From Hyalangium ruber (GTDB lineage: Bacteria > Myxococcota > Myxococcia > Myxococcales > Myxococcaceae): a DNA stretch of 64,000 nucleotides. Each line of letters starts with the position of its first letter. Positions within the stretch are counted from its first letter, which is position 1. The DNA is taken from assembly GCF_034259325.1 (NCBI RefSeq), contig NZ_JAXIVS010000010.1:186001-250000 (forward strand). Direction: 5' to 3'. The position numbers and the translations under genes were made by a program. Below the pieces are notes generated by a model. It was not told the origin of the DNA. It saw nothing but the letters and a program-made list of their open reading frames with translations, and searched no databases. Positions 46,404 to 54,755 of the stretch are shown here, piece after piece.

Positions 46404-47920
46404 TTCCGGCTCCCTCGTTTCTTCCGTGTGCGGGAGCCTCGCCCGCCCTCCATGCCGCGTCGCGAGGAGGGCGACAAGCTCGAGTCGGTGAGCACCGCCA
46501 CCGCGCTGTCGAAGCGGGGGCCGATGTGCAGGCCCTCGTCGTTGATGATGAGCTCGCGCAGCGACGGGTCATGCCCGCTCTCGCGCGTCTTGAGGATGGC
46601 GAGCACCCGCCGCAGCTCCCCCTTCCACTCGAGCTGCCGCAGGAAGAGGTGGTTCTCCACCAGCGCCGACAGCCCCTTGACGGGCGTCTCCACCTCCGGA
46701 CCGAAGAGCACCCGCGTCTCCTCGGTGAAGACCGTCGTCACCTCCATCGCCCGCAGCTCGTTGGTGAAGGCGGCGAAGAAGCGGTTGATGCGCTCGGGGT
46801 GAACCGTGGACTCCTTGAAGCCCACCAGCCCGTCGATGAGCAGCCGGCGGATGCCTCCTCGGCGCAGCGCGGCGAGGATCTTCACCGCCAGCGCGTCCAG
46901 CACCAGCTCCACCGGCGGCTGCCAGATCATCTCCAGCAGCCCCTTCTTCACCGGCCCCGCGATGTCCAGCCCGATGGACTCGCCCTTGCCCACCAGCCGC
47001 GGCGGCGACTCGTAGAAGCCGAAGTAGAGGCTCGGCTCGCCCAGCTGCGCGCCGTGCGCCAGGAACTGCAACCCCAGCAGCGTCTTGCCGCTGCCCGAGG
47101 GCCCCATCAGCAGCGTGGCGCTGCCGCGCTGCAGCCCGCCCCGCAACATCTCATCCAGTGTCGGCACGCCCACCGGCGCGCGCGCCTTGTACTCGCCCGG
47201 CATGGCGACGGGGTCCGACAGCATCGCCTCCGAGCGCGGGTAGACGGTGATGCCCTGCTGGGAGATTTGGAAGGTGTGCCGCCCGCGCAGGTGCGCGCTG
47301 CCGCGGAACTTGCGGACGATGAGCTCGCGCACCGCGCGCACGCCGATCAGCTCGTCCGTCAGCTCGATGAGGCCGTCCACCATGGTGTGCTCGGGGTGGA
47401 CGTCCTCGGGCGAGTGGCCGTTGGTGAGCAGGAAGGTGGTACAGCCAATCACGCTCACCAGCGTGTTGAGCTCGTGGATGAACTCCTTGAAGGCCAGCTC
47501 GTTGGGCGCCGAGGCGCTGGCGCTCACCAGCCCGTCCAGCACCAGCATCGAGGCGCGGTGCTCGCGGATGAGCTGGCGCAGCAGGTCCAACAGCCCCTTG
47601 AGCCCCTCCTGGGTGAGCACCCGGTAGGCGCTCACGTAGTGCAGCGCCGAGGCCAGCGGCTCCTCGGTGAAGAAGGCCATGCCGCGCAGGTGCGCCAGCA
47701 TCCGCCCGTGCGTCTCGGCCAGCAGGGTGACGTAGACGACGCGGCCGCCCTGGGCCACGTGGTGGAAGCAGATCTGGTTGCCGAGGATCGTCTTCCCCGT
47801 GCCCGGCATGCCCGCGATGATGTAGGTGCCTCCCTGGAGGAAGCCGGTGTCGAGCACGGCGTCCAGCCCGAGCACGCCGCTGGGGATGCGCTGGAGAGAG
47901 GGAGGGGGTACGGCCGTCAT
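46400..47920 (-). CDS. KaiC-like tandem RecA-fold ATPase
   Basis: 506 residues with two KaiC/RadA-type ATPase domains. Domain 1 has Walker A GMPGTGKT (37-44), domain 2 GPSGSGKT (about 283-290), each preceded by 'G...LD..L..G(L/F).(R/Q)G'. A Lys/Arg/Ser-rich tail (RRGMEGGRGSRTRKKRGSRK) closes the protein. KaiC relatives outside clocks are found next to two-component proteins, and here the 3' neighbour is a receiver. The ATG at 47920 is chosen. A signalling role coupling ATP state to an output is likely; the output is unknown. Confidence 0.9.
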   Translation of the reverse strand: MTAVPPPSLQRIPSGVLGLDAVLDTGFLQGGTYIIAGMPGTGKTILGNQICFHHVAQGGRVVYVTLLAETHGRMLAHLRGMAFFTEEPLASALHYVSAYRVLTQEGLKGLLDLLRQLIREHRASMLVLDGLVSASASAPNELAFKEFIHELNTLVSVIGCTTFLLTNGHSPEDVHPEHTMVDGLIELTDELIGVRAVRELIVRKFRGSAHLRGRHTFQISQQGITVYPRSEAMLSDPVAMPGEYKARAPVGVPTLDEMLRGGLQRGSATLLMGPSGSGKTLLGLQFLAHGAQLGEPSLYFGFYESPPRLVGKGESIGLDIAGPVKKGLLEMIWQPPVELVLDALAVKILAALRRGGIRRLLIDGLVGFKESTVHPERINRFFAAFTNELRAMEVTTVFTEETRVLFGPEVETPVKGLSALVENHLFLRQLEWKGELRRVLAILKTRESGHDPSLRELIINDEGLHIGPRFDSAVAVLTDSSLSPSSRRGMEGGRGSRTRKKRGSRK

Positions 47921-48371
47921 CGCGAGGAGCCTCGTGGCCCCGGTGGAGAGAGGCGAGGACCTGCCGGACCCAGTGGGCCAGCCGCCGGGGGCATAGCGGG
48001 GCGGGTCACCCCGGCCCACAGGGGGCGAGGCGCGCGCAAGCTAGCACCCAGAGATGCCGAGGTGTGCCGCGGTGAACGACACAGGGCCGAGAAGAATGGC
48101 GAGAGGGACGAGAGGGACGAGAGGGACAATCAAGACCGCCTGCCCACCATGAGACAGGCCCTTGGACCAAGGCGCACTTGTTTCTTCAGGTCATCGTCCA
48201 CCGGTGTCTCCTGGAAAGCAGAGCGCCCTCAGCCCGTAAAACCCCTAGCGATTCCAGAAATAATGGAATAGCGCGACATATTTTCACTCCATGTAATTAA
48301 AGTTTTGCTAGAAATACTGTTTCCCAGCTGACGGCACGCGCGACCCCGCGCCGCCGCACAGGAGGCAAACA
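47921..48371. other. 451-bp intergenic region with tandem repeat and AT-rich promoter zone
   Basis: No gene is seen. Near 48101-48128 the 9-bp unit GAGAGGGAC occurs three times in tandem. Around 48230-48320 the sequence turns AT-rich for this genome (AATAATGGAATAG, ATATTTTCACTCC, GTAATTAAAG), the likely promoter of the 48372 gene. At 48251-48269 there is a dyad ATTCCA-gaaataa-TGGAAT. GGAGGCAAACA ahead of GTG 48372 is the ribosome site. Confidence 0.6.
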
Positions 48372-49901
48372 GTGAAGACCCCGCACACGTGGAGAAGGGC
48401 GGCCCTCTTCGGGGCCACGATGTGGACCCTGGCGAGCGGCTGTGGCTCGGCGACGGACACGGACACGCCGGAGGCGACGCCCCCCAGTACGCCCGAGGTA
48501 GCGCAGTCGGAGAGCCTCCATCCCGAGCGCCGGGGCATCGGCGCCCTGCCGCTGGAGAAGCACACGGGCCCCTCGGCGATGACCGTCATCGTGGATCCCC
48601 GCCGCTCGCTGGTGGTGACGGACCAGGCCATCCTCACCAAGTTCCCCTTCCAGGCGGTGATGAACCAGCTGGTGTCCACCAGCGGGACACCGACGACGGC
48701 CCTGGGCCTGTTCAACCAGTGGTGGGACACGGCGCGGGTGGCGCCCGGCCTGGGCCTGGGCCCCAACTGCAACAGCCCGGGCGTGGCCAACATGAACGGC
48801 TTCCCGTACACCTGCCCCCGCCCCGAGGGCAGCCAGGCCCTGGTGGATCCGTTCACCAGCGCCACCACCAACCCGAACGCCTATATCGCCCTGGGCCTGT
48901 TCAACCGCTTCGACCTGGCGCCGGCCAACGGCGCCAACTGCGGTGAGTACCGCATCGTCTTCGCCAAGCGCTCTGGCATCACCAACGGCGGGGACCGCAA
49001 CCTCATCATCTTCGAGGCGGTGCTGCCCAACCCCCTGCCCACTCGGGGGCTGGACGGCTGCCGGCCGGTGACCGACTTCTGGACCAGCCTCACGTCGGAT
49101 CCGGACGTGAACTCGCGCGGCAACCGGCTGCGCGACTTCTACTTCACGGGCATTCCGTCATGGGGAGTCATGCCCGTGCTCCACATCGACAACCTGGGCA
49201 ACCGGCCCACCGACACCGGCCAGGTGCGCAGCAACCAGTTCATGCAGGCCAACTGGCTGCTGCGTGAGTTCAAGATGCGGCGCGACTGCAGCACCAGCCC
49301 CTGCACGCTGCGCTTCATCCCGGTGACGGTGAAGACCAACCCGGGCGGGACGCTCTTCAACCCCGCCTCGGCGCACGCGCTCGCCCCCAACTTCCAGGGC
49401 CTCACCTTCCCCGGACAGGTGGCGCCCCTGGCGGTCAATGACATCAACCTCTTCAACATGAACCTGCCGGACGCCTTCAACAGCGGCCAGAGCGACGCGC
49501 AGAACCCCCTCGAGAATCAGTACCTGAACCAGTTCGGCGCGGCGCCCAGCCCCTTCCGAACCAACATCCAGACGGCGCTGACCGCCATTCCCAGCACGCT
49601 CACGCCGGACCAGGTGGTGGCGCGCTCCCTGGCGCTGTCCTGCGCGGGCTGCCACCAGTTCAGCAACGGGGCGAACCTGGGCGGCGGAATCCTCTGGCCC
49701 TTCTCGCTGCGCTTCGTCCACATCTCCGAGCAGACGGAGCCGGGCCCGCACGGTCCGCGCCACCAGATCTCCCCAGCGCTCACGGGCACCTTCATCCCGC
49801 ACCGCAAGGCCGTGTTCGAGACCTTCATCAACTCCTCGTGCGGCGACGCGGTGTGCTCCGCCTGGGAGACGCACGCCTCCTGTAGCGCCGACTGCCCGTA
49901 G
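48372..49901 (+). CDS. Lipoprotein with CxxCH motif
   Basis: 509 residues: a lipoprotein signal (about 1-24, lipobox LASGC), a Thr/Pro-rich linker, a large extracytoplasmic domain, then one CxxCH (C424-A-G-C427-H428) in LALSCAGCHQFSNGANLGGG, and a Cys-rich tail CGDAVCSAWETHASCSADCP. CxxCH would bind c-type heme if the cytochrome maturation system acts on it. The block SLRFVHISEQTEPG and the ISPAL...FIPHRK stretch repeat in myxobacterial proteins. GTG start with a strong AGGAGG 7 bp upstream. Role unknown; electron transfer to an outside substrate is possible. Confidence 0.75.
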   Translation: MKTPHTWRRAALFGATMWTLASGCGSATDTDTPEATPPSTPEVAQSESLHPERRGIGALPLEKHTGPSAMTVIVDPRRSLVVTDQAILTKFPFQAVMNQLVSTSGTPTTALGLFNQWWDTARVAPGLGLGPNCNSPGVANMNGFPYTCPRPEGSQALVDPFTSATTNPNAYIALGLFNRFDLAPANGANCGEYRIVFAKRSGITNGGDRNLIIFEAVLPNPLPTRGLDGCRPVTDFWTSLTSDPDVNSRGNRLRDFYFTGIPSWGVMPVLHIDNLGNRPTDTGQVRSNQFMQANWLLREFKMRRDCSTSPCTLRFIPVTVKTNPGGTLFNPASAHALAPNFQGLTFPGQVAPLAVNDINLFNMNLPDAFNSGQSDAQNPLENQYLNQFGAAPSPFRTNIQTALTAIPSTLTPDQVVARSLALSCAGCHQFSNGANLGGGILWPFSLRFVHISEQTEPGPHGPRHQISPALTGTFIPHRKAVFETFINSSCGDAVCSAWETHASCSADCP

Positions 49902-49919
49902 CCCCCGTGGAGCAGGCGC

Positions 49920-51092
49920 CTACTTCGCCTTGCCGGAGCCTCCGACGCCGGTGGCGTCCTCGGGCGCCTGCTTCACCTTGCCCACCTGGTCGAGCTCCTC
50001 GCGGTTGTTGACGGAGAAGCGCACCAGGGCGCGCAGCACCCGGTTGCGCTTCACGTTGCCCAGCACCTGGCGCAGGTCCTCGTAGACGGTGGGGTCCGAG
50101 ATGAGCCCACCCACCGTGCCCTCGCCGCTGGCCACCGTGGAGGTGATCTTCTTGATGTCCGCCGCCGCGCTGCCCAGGTCCGCGAACATTCCCCGCGCAT
50201 CGCCGTACACCAATTGGTGTACCGCGCCGTTGGGGCTCTGCTTCGCGTCCTCGATGAGCCCGGCGAGCTGCCCCGCCGCCGCGCCCAGCTCGCTCAGCGC
50301 CTTGGCGCCCTCCTGGCCGTAGATGAGCGCGTGCGCCGTGCCGTCTCCCTTGCGCACCTCCTCCAGCAGCGCCTCCACGTGCCCCACCGCCGAGTCGATG
50401 CGCTGGGCCGCCTGCGCCGTGCTCGCCATCACCTCGCGCACCTGGCGCCCGGCCTCCTTGTCATAGACGAGCGCGTGCAGCACGCCGTCGCCCTTCTCCA
50501 CTTCCTCCAGCAGCGCCCGCAGGCTGCGCACCGTGCCCGCCACGTCCGCGGCGATCTGCGGATCCGAGTAGGCCTCCACCGCCACGCGGAGCGAGCGGCT
50601 GATGGCTTTGGAGTCGTCCATGATCTCCCCGGCCGCCTGCATCAGCGTGTTCAAGTCTCCGCCCGAGCCCGAGCGCAGCACGCCCCCCGAGGGCATGGCC
50701 GGCAGCTTCGGATCTCCCAGGGTGATGTCCACCGCCTTCTCGCCCAGCACGCCCAGGCTGGAGAGCCGCGCGATGGAGTCCTCGCGCACCCGGTTGGCGT
50801 ACTTCTCGGACAGCTCGATCTGGACCTCGATGCGGTGGTCCGCCCCGTTGTCCGCGAAGGCGATGCCCACCACCCGCCCCACCTCGAGGCCGCCGATCCA
50901 CACCGGCGACTCCTCGGTGAGCCCCTCCACATTGGGGAAGAAGGCGCGGTAGGTGACCTGCTTCTCGAAGAGGCGCGTCTGCTGGCCGATGAAGAAGACG
51001 ACCACGGCGGCCAGCACCAGCCCTCCGGCCACGAAGAGGCCCGCGCGCCAGGCCAGGCTCCGCTCACGCTCGGTGGAGGTGAACAGGCTCAT
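49920..51092 (-). CDS. MlaD/MCE-domain protein of lipid ABC transporter
   Basis: 390 residues: inner-membrane anchor at 15-38, one MCE domain (about 40-130; YRAFFPNVEGLTEESPVWIGGLEVGRVVGI), and a long periplasmic helical tail with repeated 'LLEEV(E/R)KGDG..HALIY' segments. It is the substrate-binding part of an Mla-type lipid transporter. The ATG at 51092 overlaps the stop of the ATPase gene by 4 bp. The helical tail may form a tunnel or reach an outer-membrane partner. Confidence 0.92.
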   Translation of the reverse strand: MSLFTSTERERSLAWRAGLFVAGGLVLAAVVVFFIGQQTRLFEKQVTYRAFFPNVEGLTEESPVWIGGLEVGRVVGIAFADNGADHRIEVQIELSEKYANRVREDSIARLSSLGVLGEKAVDITLGDPKLPAMPSGGVLRSGSGGDLNTLMQAAGEIMDDSKAISRSLRVAVEAYSDPQIAADVAGTVRSLRALLEEVEKGDGVLHALVYDKEAGRQVREVMASTAQAAQRIDSAVGHVEALLEEVRKGDGTAHALIYGQEGAKALSELGAAAGQLAGLIEDAKQSPNGAVHQLVYGDARGMFADLGSAAADIKKITSTVASGEGTVGGLISDPTVYEDLRQVLGNVKRNRVLRALVRFSVNNREELDQVGKVKQAPEDATGVGGSGKAK

Positions 51093-51907
51093 GACGCCAC
51101 CTCCATCCCTTCCATCTCCCCGCGCCGCGCGTCCATGAAGGCGCGCACCTCCGGCACCGTGGAGCGGCGCATCTCGTCAGGCGTGCCCACCTGGACGATG
51201 CGCCGGTTGGCCAGCATGGCGATGCGGTCAGCCACCGCGAAGGCGCTCAGCATGTCGTGAGTCACCACAATGGACGTGCAGCCCAGCCTCTGCTTCATCG
51301 AGTTGATCATCGCGTTGACGTTCGTGGTGGTGATGGGGTCCAACCCCGTGGTGGGCTCGTCCCAGAGGATGACCTCGGGGTCGGTGGCGATGGCGCGCGC
51401 CAGCCCCACGCGCTTGCGCATGCCGCCGGACAGGTCCGCGGGCATCATCCCCTCGGTGCCCGGAAGGTTGACCCAGGCGAGCTTCTCCGCCACGCGGCGG
51501 GAGATCTCCTGGGGTGACAGCTCGGGGAAGTGCTCGCGCAGCGGGTAGGCGACGTTCTCGCCCACCGTGAGCGAGTCGAAGAGCGCCGCGCCCTGGAACA
51601 CCATGGCCACGTGGCGGCGCACCGCGAAGAAGTCCTCCTCGTGGAAGCGCGTCAGGTCCTGCCCCTGGAAGAGGATGCGCCCCGCGTCCGGGTACAGCAG
51701 GCCGATGAGGCACTTGAGCAGCACGCTCTTGCCGGTGCCCGAGCCGCCGATGACCACCAGCGTCTCTCCCGCGCGCACGGTGAGGTCCAGGTCGTCGTAG
51801 ACGCGCTTGGGGCCAAAGGCCTTCTTCAAGTGCTCGAAGCGGATGAGCTCCTCGCCCGTGGTGGGCCGGCGGAACTCCAGGGTGGGGGTCGGTTCGTGCG
51901 AGCGCAT
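51089..51907 (-). CDS. mlaF: MlaF-like ABC transporter ATPase
   Basis: 272 residues with Walker A GGSGTGKS (about 53-60), the signature LSGGMRKRVGLARA (about 160-173), Walker B VILWDEPTTGLDP and the switch His in VVTHD. It energises lipid movement by the MlaE permease. Four bases separate it from mlaE and its stop overlaps the MCE gene. Standard length. Confidence 0.95.
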   Translation of the reverse strand: MRSHEPTPTLEFRRPTTGEELIRFEHLKKAFGPKRVYDDLDLTVRAGETLVVIGGSGTGKSVLLKCLIGLLYPDAGRILFQGQDLTRFHEEDFFAVRRHVAMVFQGAALFDSLTVGENVAYPLREHFPELSPQEISRRVAEKLAWVNLPGTEGMMPADLSGGMRKRVGLARAIATDPEVILWDEPTTGLDPITTTNVNAMINSMKQRLGCTSIVVTHDMLSAFAVADRIAMLANRRIVQVGTPDEMRRSTVPEVRAFMDARRGEMEGMEVAS

Positions 51908-51911
51908 GCGG

Positions 51912-52739
51912 CTAGAAGTAGAGGGTGAGCTTGGTGATGAAGAAGTCGGCCAGACACACGGACACGGAGGTGATGGCCACCGTCTGCGTGGTGGCGCGGC
52001 CCACGCCCTCGGTGCCGCCCTCCACGGTGAGGCCCTTGAAGCAGCCCACCAGTCCGATGATGACGCCGAAGACGGCGCCTTTGAGCACGCCGGAGGCGAA
52101 GTCCATCATCACCACCGTGTCCAGCGCGCCCTTGAAGAACATGTCGAAGGTGATGCCGTACTGGGCGTTGACGACGAGCGCGCCGGCCACCAGGCCGATG
52201 ACATCCGCCAGCACGGTGAGCGTGGGCATCACCAGCAGGCACGCCAGCACCCGCGGCACCACCAGCTTGCGCAGCGGGTCGGCCCCCAGCGCGCGAATGG
52301 CGTCCACCTGCTCGGTGACCGTCATGGCGCCCAGCTCGGCGGCCATGCCCGAGCCGATGCGCGCGCCCACCGTGAGCGCGGTAAGCACGGGCGCCAGCTC
52401 ACGGAACAGCGTGAGCACCACGACGCGGCCCACGGTGTACTGCACGCCGAAGCGCGCCAGGAAGAAGCCGAACTGCAGCGAGATGACGAGCCCCGCGAAC
52501 GTCGAGGTGAGCAGGGCGATGGGCATGGAGCGCACGCCCAGCGACTCGGTGTGGTAGACGAGCGCGCCCCAGTCGTATGGCGGGCGCACCGCGCGCGAGA
52601 AGACCTTGCCGGTCATCACCGTGATGGCCCCCAGCGTCTCCAGCCGCTGGCGGACGCGCGCTCCCAGCGAGGGCGCGGCCTCCTCCGTGGGGGCAAGCTC
52701 GGTGCCGGGGCCCGGGTGGGTCTCCACCGTGCTGCTCAT
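51912..52739 (-). CDS. mlaE: MlaE-like ABC transporter permease
   Basis: 275 residues with five or six membrane helices and the family blocks QFGFFLARFGVQYTVGRVV, the LTALTVGARIGSGMAAELGAM stretch, and QVDAIRALGADPLRKLVVPR. The N-terminal 40 residues are soluble. Its ATG overlaps the stop of the lipoprotein gene by 4 bp, so the four genes form one translationally coupled operon that maintains outer-membrane lipid asymmetry. Confidence 0.95.
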   Translation of the reverse strand: MSSTVETHPGPGTELAPTEEAAPSLGARVRQRLETLGAITVMTGKVFSRAVRPPYDWGALVYHTESLGVRSMPIALLTSTFAGLVISLQFGFFLARFGVQYTVGRVVVLTLFRELAPVLTALTVGARIGSGMAAELGAMTVTEQVDAIRALGADPLRKLVVPRVLACLLVMPTLTVLADVIGLVAGALVVNAQYGITFDMFFKGALDTVVMMDFASGVLKGAVFGVIIGLVGCFKGLTVEGGTEGVGRATTQTVAITSVSVCLADFFITKLTLYF

Positions 52740-53245
52740 GTGTCACGCTCCGTGTGGAAGCCCGCCAGCAGGGCGTCGAAGTCGGCCATGCGCGCCTGGG
52801 CCTCGCCCGGTGGCGCGATGTAGGTGAAGTCGAAGACGCAGCCGTTCTTCTTGAGCACCACCAGCTCCAGCTCCACCGGCACGCCATCCAGCTTGGCGAG
52901 GTAGCGCGAGCGCAGGGCCTCCCGGCCGTCCAGCATCATGAGCTGCTGGTCCTGCTCCTCGCGCTCGGTGAAGCCCATCAGCAGGTGGCGGGTGAGCACC
53001 GGCAGGGGCGGATCATCATGCCCCTCGCAGGTGGAGTTGATGGACAGCGCGCGCCCGGTGCCCACCTCCGAGAACGCCAGGTCATTGTCCTTGAGGTGGA
53101 CCCGGTGCCAGTGCTCGGGCAGGTCGCCCACGCTGTAGTTCACCGCCGGCTTGGTGAGGACGGAGTCCTCGAACTTCACGCGGCGGCAGCCCGCGAGCGG
53201 GGCCAGGGCCAGCAGCATGATCAGGATCCGCGTCATTCCTTCCAT
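52736..53245 (-). CDS. Lipoprotein, first gene of the Mla-type operon
   Basis: 169 residues: a lipoprotein signal (MTRILIMLLALAPLAGC, lipobox LAGC) followed by a DcrB/DUF1795-like domain: PEHWHRVHLKDNDLAFSEV, LLMGFTEREEQDQQLMML and a VELELVVLKKNGCVFDFTYIAP block. GGAGAG precedes ATG 53245; ATG 53236 is an alternative. It heads the operon and could be the periplasmic or outer-membrane partner of MlaD. There is no MlaC gene here, so this protein may take that place. Confidence 0.75.
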   Translation of the reverse strand: MEGMTRILIMLLALAPLAGCRRVKFEDSVLTKPAVNYSVGDLPEHWHRVHLKDNDLAFSEVGTGRALSINSTCEGHDDPPLPVLTRHLLMGFTEREEQDQQLMMLDGREALRSRYLAKLDGVPVELELVVLKKNGCVFDFTYIAPPGEAQARMADFDALLAGFHTERDT

Positions 53246-53280
53246 CTCTCTCCGAGTGGTCCGGAAGTTAGGCACGGACC

Positions 53281-53304
53281 GCCGGGTGCCTAGGGGTACC
53301 CGGC
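53281..53304. other. Hairpin in the divergent promoter region
   Basis: GCCGGGTGCC (53281-53290) and GGTACCCGGC (53295-53304) form 10-bp arms with one mismatch and a TAGG loop. It lies between the divergent Mla-operon and DMT-transporter genes. Operator, hairpin terminator and chance are all possible. Confidence 0.4.
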
Positions 53305-53401
53305 AGAAGGGTTGACTCGGCGTCACGGGAAAGCCGCGATGGCACGGCGCGGCGAGGGTTGGGCGGCCTCATGCCTGTGGCGTTCGCCCACCAGCCGACA
53401 T

Positions 53402-54259
53402 ATGCGTCCCCCGCCCTCCATGCTCCGCCCCCGCCTCTACATCCTCGCCGCCGCCGTGCTCTGGTCCACGGCGGGCGCGGCCGTGAAGCTGTCCACCCTG
53501 AGCGCCTACCAGATCGCCTCGGGCCGCTCGCTCATCGCCGCGCTGGTGCTGTGGCTGGCCTTCCCCGCCGGGCGCAAGCTCCCCTCCCTGCGCGCGCTCG
53601 GGGTGGCGGTGGCCTACGCCGCCACGGTGGTGCTGTTCATCATCGCCAACAAGCTCACCACCTCCGCCAACGCCATCTTCCTGCAGGACACCGCGCCGCT
53701 GTACGTGCTGGTGCTGTCACCGCTGCTCTTGAAAGAGAAGCCCTCCCGGAGCGAGCTGACCGCGGCGCCCATCTTCCTGGTGGGCCTGAGCCTCTTCTTC
53801 GTGGACAAGCTGGAGCCCGGGCAGATGCTGGGCAATGTGATTGCGCTGGGCTCGGGCGTGGCGTTCGCGCTCACCATCCTCGGGCTGCGCGCGGCGAGCT
53901 CCGAGGGGCAGGTGGTGCTGGTCTGGGGCAACCTGCTCGCGGGGCTGAGCGTGCTGGTGCCCGCGCTGGGCGGCCCCCTGCCGACACCGGTGGATGTGGG
54001 GCTGCTCGCCTTCCTCGGGGTGTTCCAGCTGGGGCTGGCGTACACGCTGTTCCACTGGGGCATCCGGGAGACGCCAGCGGTGGAGGCCTCGCTGCTCATC
54101 CTGCTCGAGCCCGTGCTCAACCCGGTGTGGACCTTCCTCCTGGCGGGCGAGCGACCAGGCCCCTGGGCGCTGCTGGGCGGCGGCATCATCCTGCTCGCGA
54201 CGGCGTGGCGCACGGTGCTGGGCGCTCGGAGCGCCAAGGCGTCCGCACCCGCACCCTAG
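53402..54259 (+). CDS. EamA/DMT-family transporter
   Basis: 285 residues with ten hydrophobic helices in two EamA halves (about 10-140 and 145-275). Blocks AVLWSTAGAAVKL, ANAIFLQDTAPLYVLVLSPLLLKEKPS and PAVEASLLILLEPVLNPVWTFL are family hallmarks. It is an inner-membrane exporter of metabolites or amino acids. Start ATG 53402 or 53420. Confidence 0.9.
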   Translation: MRPPPSMLRPRLYILAAAVLWSTAGAAVKLSTLSAYQIASGRSLIAALVLWLAFPAGRKLPSLRALGVAVAYAATVVLFIIANKLTTSANAIFLQDTAPLYVLVLSPLLLKEKPSRSELTAAPIFLVGLSLFFVDKLEPGQMLGNVIALGSGVAFALTILGLRAASSEGQVVLVWGNLLAGLSVLVPALGGPLPTPVDVGLLAFLGVFQLGLAYTLFHWGIRETPAVEASLLILLEPVLNPVWTFLLAGERPGPWALLGGGIILLATAWRTVLGARSAKASAPAP

Positions 54260-54350
54260 GCGGGCGCGGCGAGGGCTCGCCCGTCTGTCGTGCCTCGCCT
54301 CTTCGTCGTGGCGATGTTTTCTGCTGGACGCTGCAACGAGGAGGAATGCG

Positions 54351-54734
54351 ATGGACGGCGGCCTGGCACTCTTTGGCTTTGGTCTGTTCCTGCTCTCGAT
54401 CGCTGGCCTGTATGGCCGTACGGCCTTCGGGCTTTCGTGGTTCATCCTCGCCGTGGGGCTGGTCTCCATGGGGATGGCCTTCAGCGAGTCGAAGCGACTG
54501 CGGGAGATATCGCTCGGCTTCAGCGGGCTGCTGGTCGGCGCCGCGGCGGTGAGCCTGTTCCTGGGCGCCGCGTGGTGGATGGTGCTCGGCACCTTCCTGT
54601 TCGGCGTGGCCTATGCCGTGCTCTGGGCGGAGTTCCGCTTCCCGTTCTTCGGCAACGTCACGGCGGACCAGGTGCCGCATCACCAGCGTGGCCGCTGGCG
54701 CATCCACTGGCCCCGGCGCATGCACCGCGTGTGA
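54351..54734 (+). CDS. Small membrane protein
   Basis: 127 residues with three or four hydrophobic helices (about 5-45, 55-90) and a charged, His/Arg-rich C-terminus (PHHQRGRWRIHWPRRMHRV). GAGGAGG precedes the ATG at 54351. No family recognised. It follows the DMT transporter by 91 bp on the same strand. Confidence 0.65.
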   Translation: MDGGLALFGFGLFLLSIAGLYGRTAFGLSWFILAVGLVSMGMAFSESKRLREISLGFSGLLVGAAAVSLFLGAAWWMVLGTFLFGVAYAVLWAEFRFPFFGNVTADQVPHHQRGRWRIHWPRRMHRV

Positions 54735-54755
54735 GCCGGTGGGAAGCGCGGCGCG

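Noticed and set aside
46526-48271. A 581-residue open frame on the + strand
   Set aside because: Opposite the KaiC-like gene; His/Gln/Arg-rich without motifs.
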